Below are positions 63,816 through 64,000 of a stretch of DNA of 64,000 nucleotides, piece after piece. The DNA is taken from contig DATLIY010000007.1 in NCBI GenBank assembly GCA_035539175.1, positions 992,001-1,056,000 on the forward strand. Direction: 5' to 3'. The first letter of the stretch is position 1, and the number at the start of each line of letters is the position of its first letter. Position numbers and translations under genes: made by a program. Origin of the DNA: Acidisarcina sp. GTDB taxonomy: Bacteria > Acidobacteriota > Terriglobia > Terriglobales > Acidobacteriaceae. The notes below the pieces were generated by a model that was given only the letters and a program-made list of their open reading frames with translations, ran no database searches and was not told the origin of the DNA.

Positions 63816-64000
63816 TGCTCTTTGTGATGCTTGGCCAGGGAAAGACCGGCAAGCTGGTGGGCGAGGTTGCCCGCGAGCGGGGCCATGCGGTGCGCGTGGT
63901 GTCGGAAGAAGACAATGCGAATGGCGCAGCGCTGACGGCGGAGTTCCTGAAGGGCGTAGATGCGGTGATCGACTTCACCACGCCGGAAGCGGTCCTGCAC
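63815..64000 (+). CDS. dapB: 4-hydroxy-tetrahydrodipicolinate reductase, N-terminal part
   Basis: Begins at ATG 63815, sharing one base with the lysC stop (TAATG), and runs off the end of the window; 62 residues are visible. The N-terminus MLFVMLGQGKTGKLVGEVA is the DapB nucleotide-binding strand-loop with a GxGxxG-like GQGKTGK, and AVIDFTTPEAVL is the DapB-typical FTxP segment. Reduces the dehydrated HTPA intermediate to tetrahydrodipicolinate in the lysine/meso-DAP branch. Third gene of the asd-lysC-dapB operon. Confidence 0.88.
   Translation, partial: MLFVMLGQGKTGKLVGEVARERGHAVRVVSEEDNANGAALTAEFLKGVDAVIDFTTPEAVLH

Overview
The window is a gene-dense, GC-rich stretch of bacterial chromosome with housekeeping content and no phage, transposase, CRISPR array, rRNA or tRNA that I could recognise. 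The gene set fits a member of the Acidobacteria (Acidobacteriaceae/Terriglobales type): Gly/Pro-rich TonB-family protein, a pseudo-M48 protein with a LolA-like front half, futalosine-type MqnA, archaeal/fungal-type Asd, several secreted beta-barrels and abundant intergenic copies of a TCATCCTGAGCG-type repeat. That placement is inference from gene content only.

Layout. 1-9.4 kb: 3' part of a PAS histidine kinase, a zinc alcohol dehydrogenase, acetyl-CoA synthetase, a GH43 lipoprotein with a ricin-type lectin domain, an MHS-type transporter and GalE. 9.8-14.2 kb: TonB-family protein, pseudo-M48 protein and two beta-barrel proteins. 14.4-25.2 kb: a LysR regulator divergent from an eight-gene branched-chain amino acid cluster, leuA-leuB-leuC-leuD-ilvD-ilvB-ilvN-ilvC, closed by a terminator. 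25.2-33 kb: a repeat array, a DUF4242 protein, a cyclic-nucleotide-domain histidine kinase, two small genes, then topA and dprA. 33-46.4 kb: mqnA, fabH, the SRP RNA gene ffs, an outer-membrane protein, rimO, yacG, pgpA, an IPT/NHL protein, cinA, a large secreted protein, plsY-gpsA and an HD-GYP protein. 46.5-52.7 kb: ftsY, ribD, an MFS exporter, ribE, two tandem 187-residue paralogues of unknown family and a small membrane protein. 52.8-64 kb: thrC, a HAD phosphatase, a lytic transglycosylase, a YbhN-like protein, a c-type cytochrome, nrdR, NAD-isocitrate dehydrogenase, a cupredoxin-like lipoprotein and asd-lysC-dapB, the last gene cut by the window end.

How the genes work together. The leu/ilv cluster covers all valine/isoleucine steps from acetolactate to the keto acids plus the leucine branch; its LeuA lacks the C-terminal leucine-binding domain, so control may rest on the LysR regulator and the IlvN ACT domain. 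asd-lysC-dapB and thrC supply the aspartate family. plsY, gpsA, pgpA and fabH cover phospholipid and fatty-acid synthesis. ffs and ftsY are both parts of the SRP pathway. ribD and ribE are riboflavin genes.

The least explained items are the intergenic repeat family (including one perfect 30-bp inverted repeat and two arrays of degenerating tandem units), the tandem paralogue pair near 51-52.4 kb, and the protease-like protein that has lost its first zinc ligand. I did not find a clearly novel defence or mobile system.
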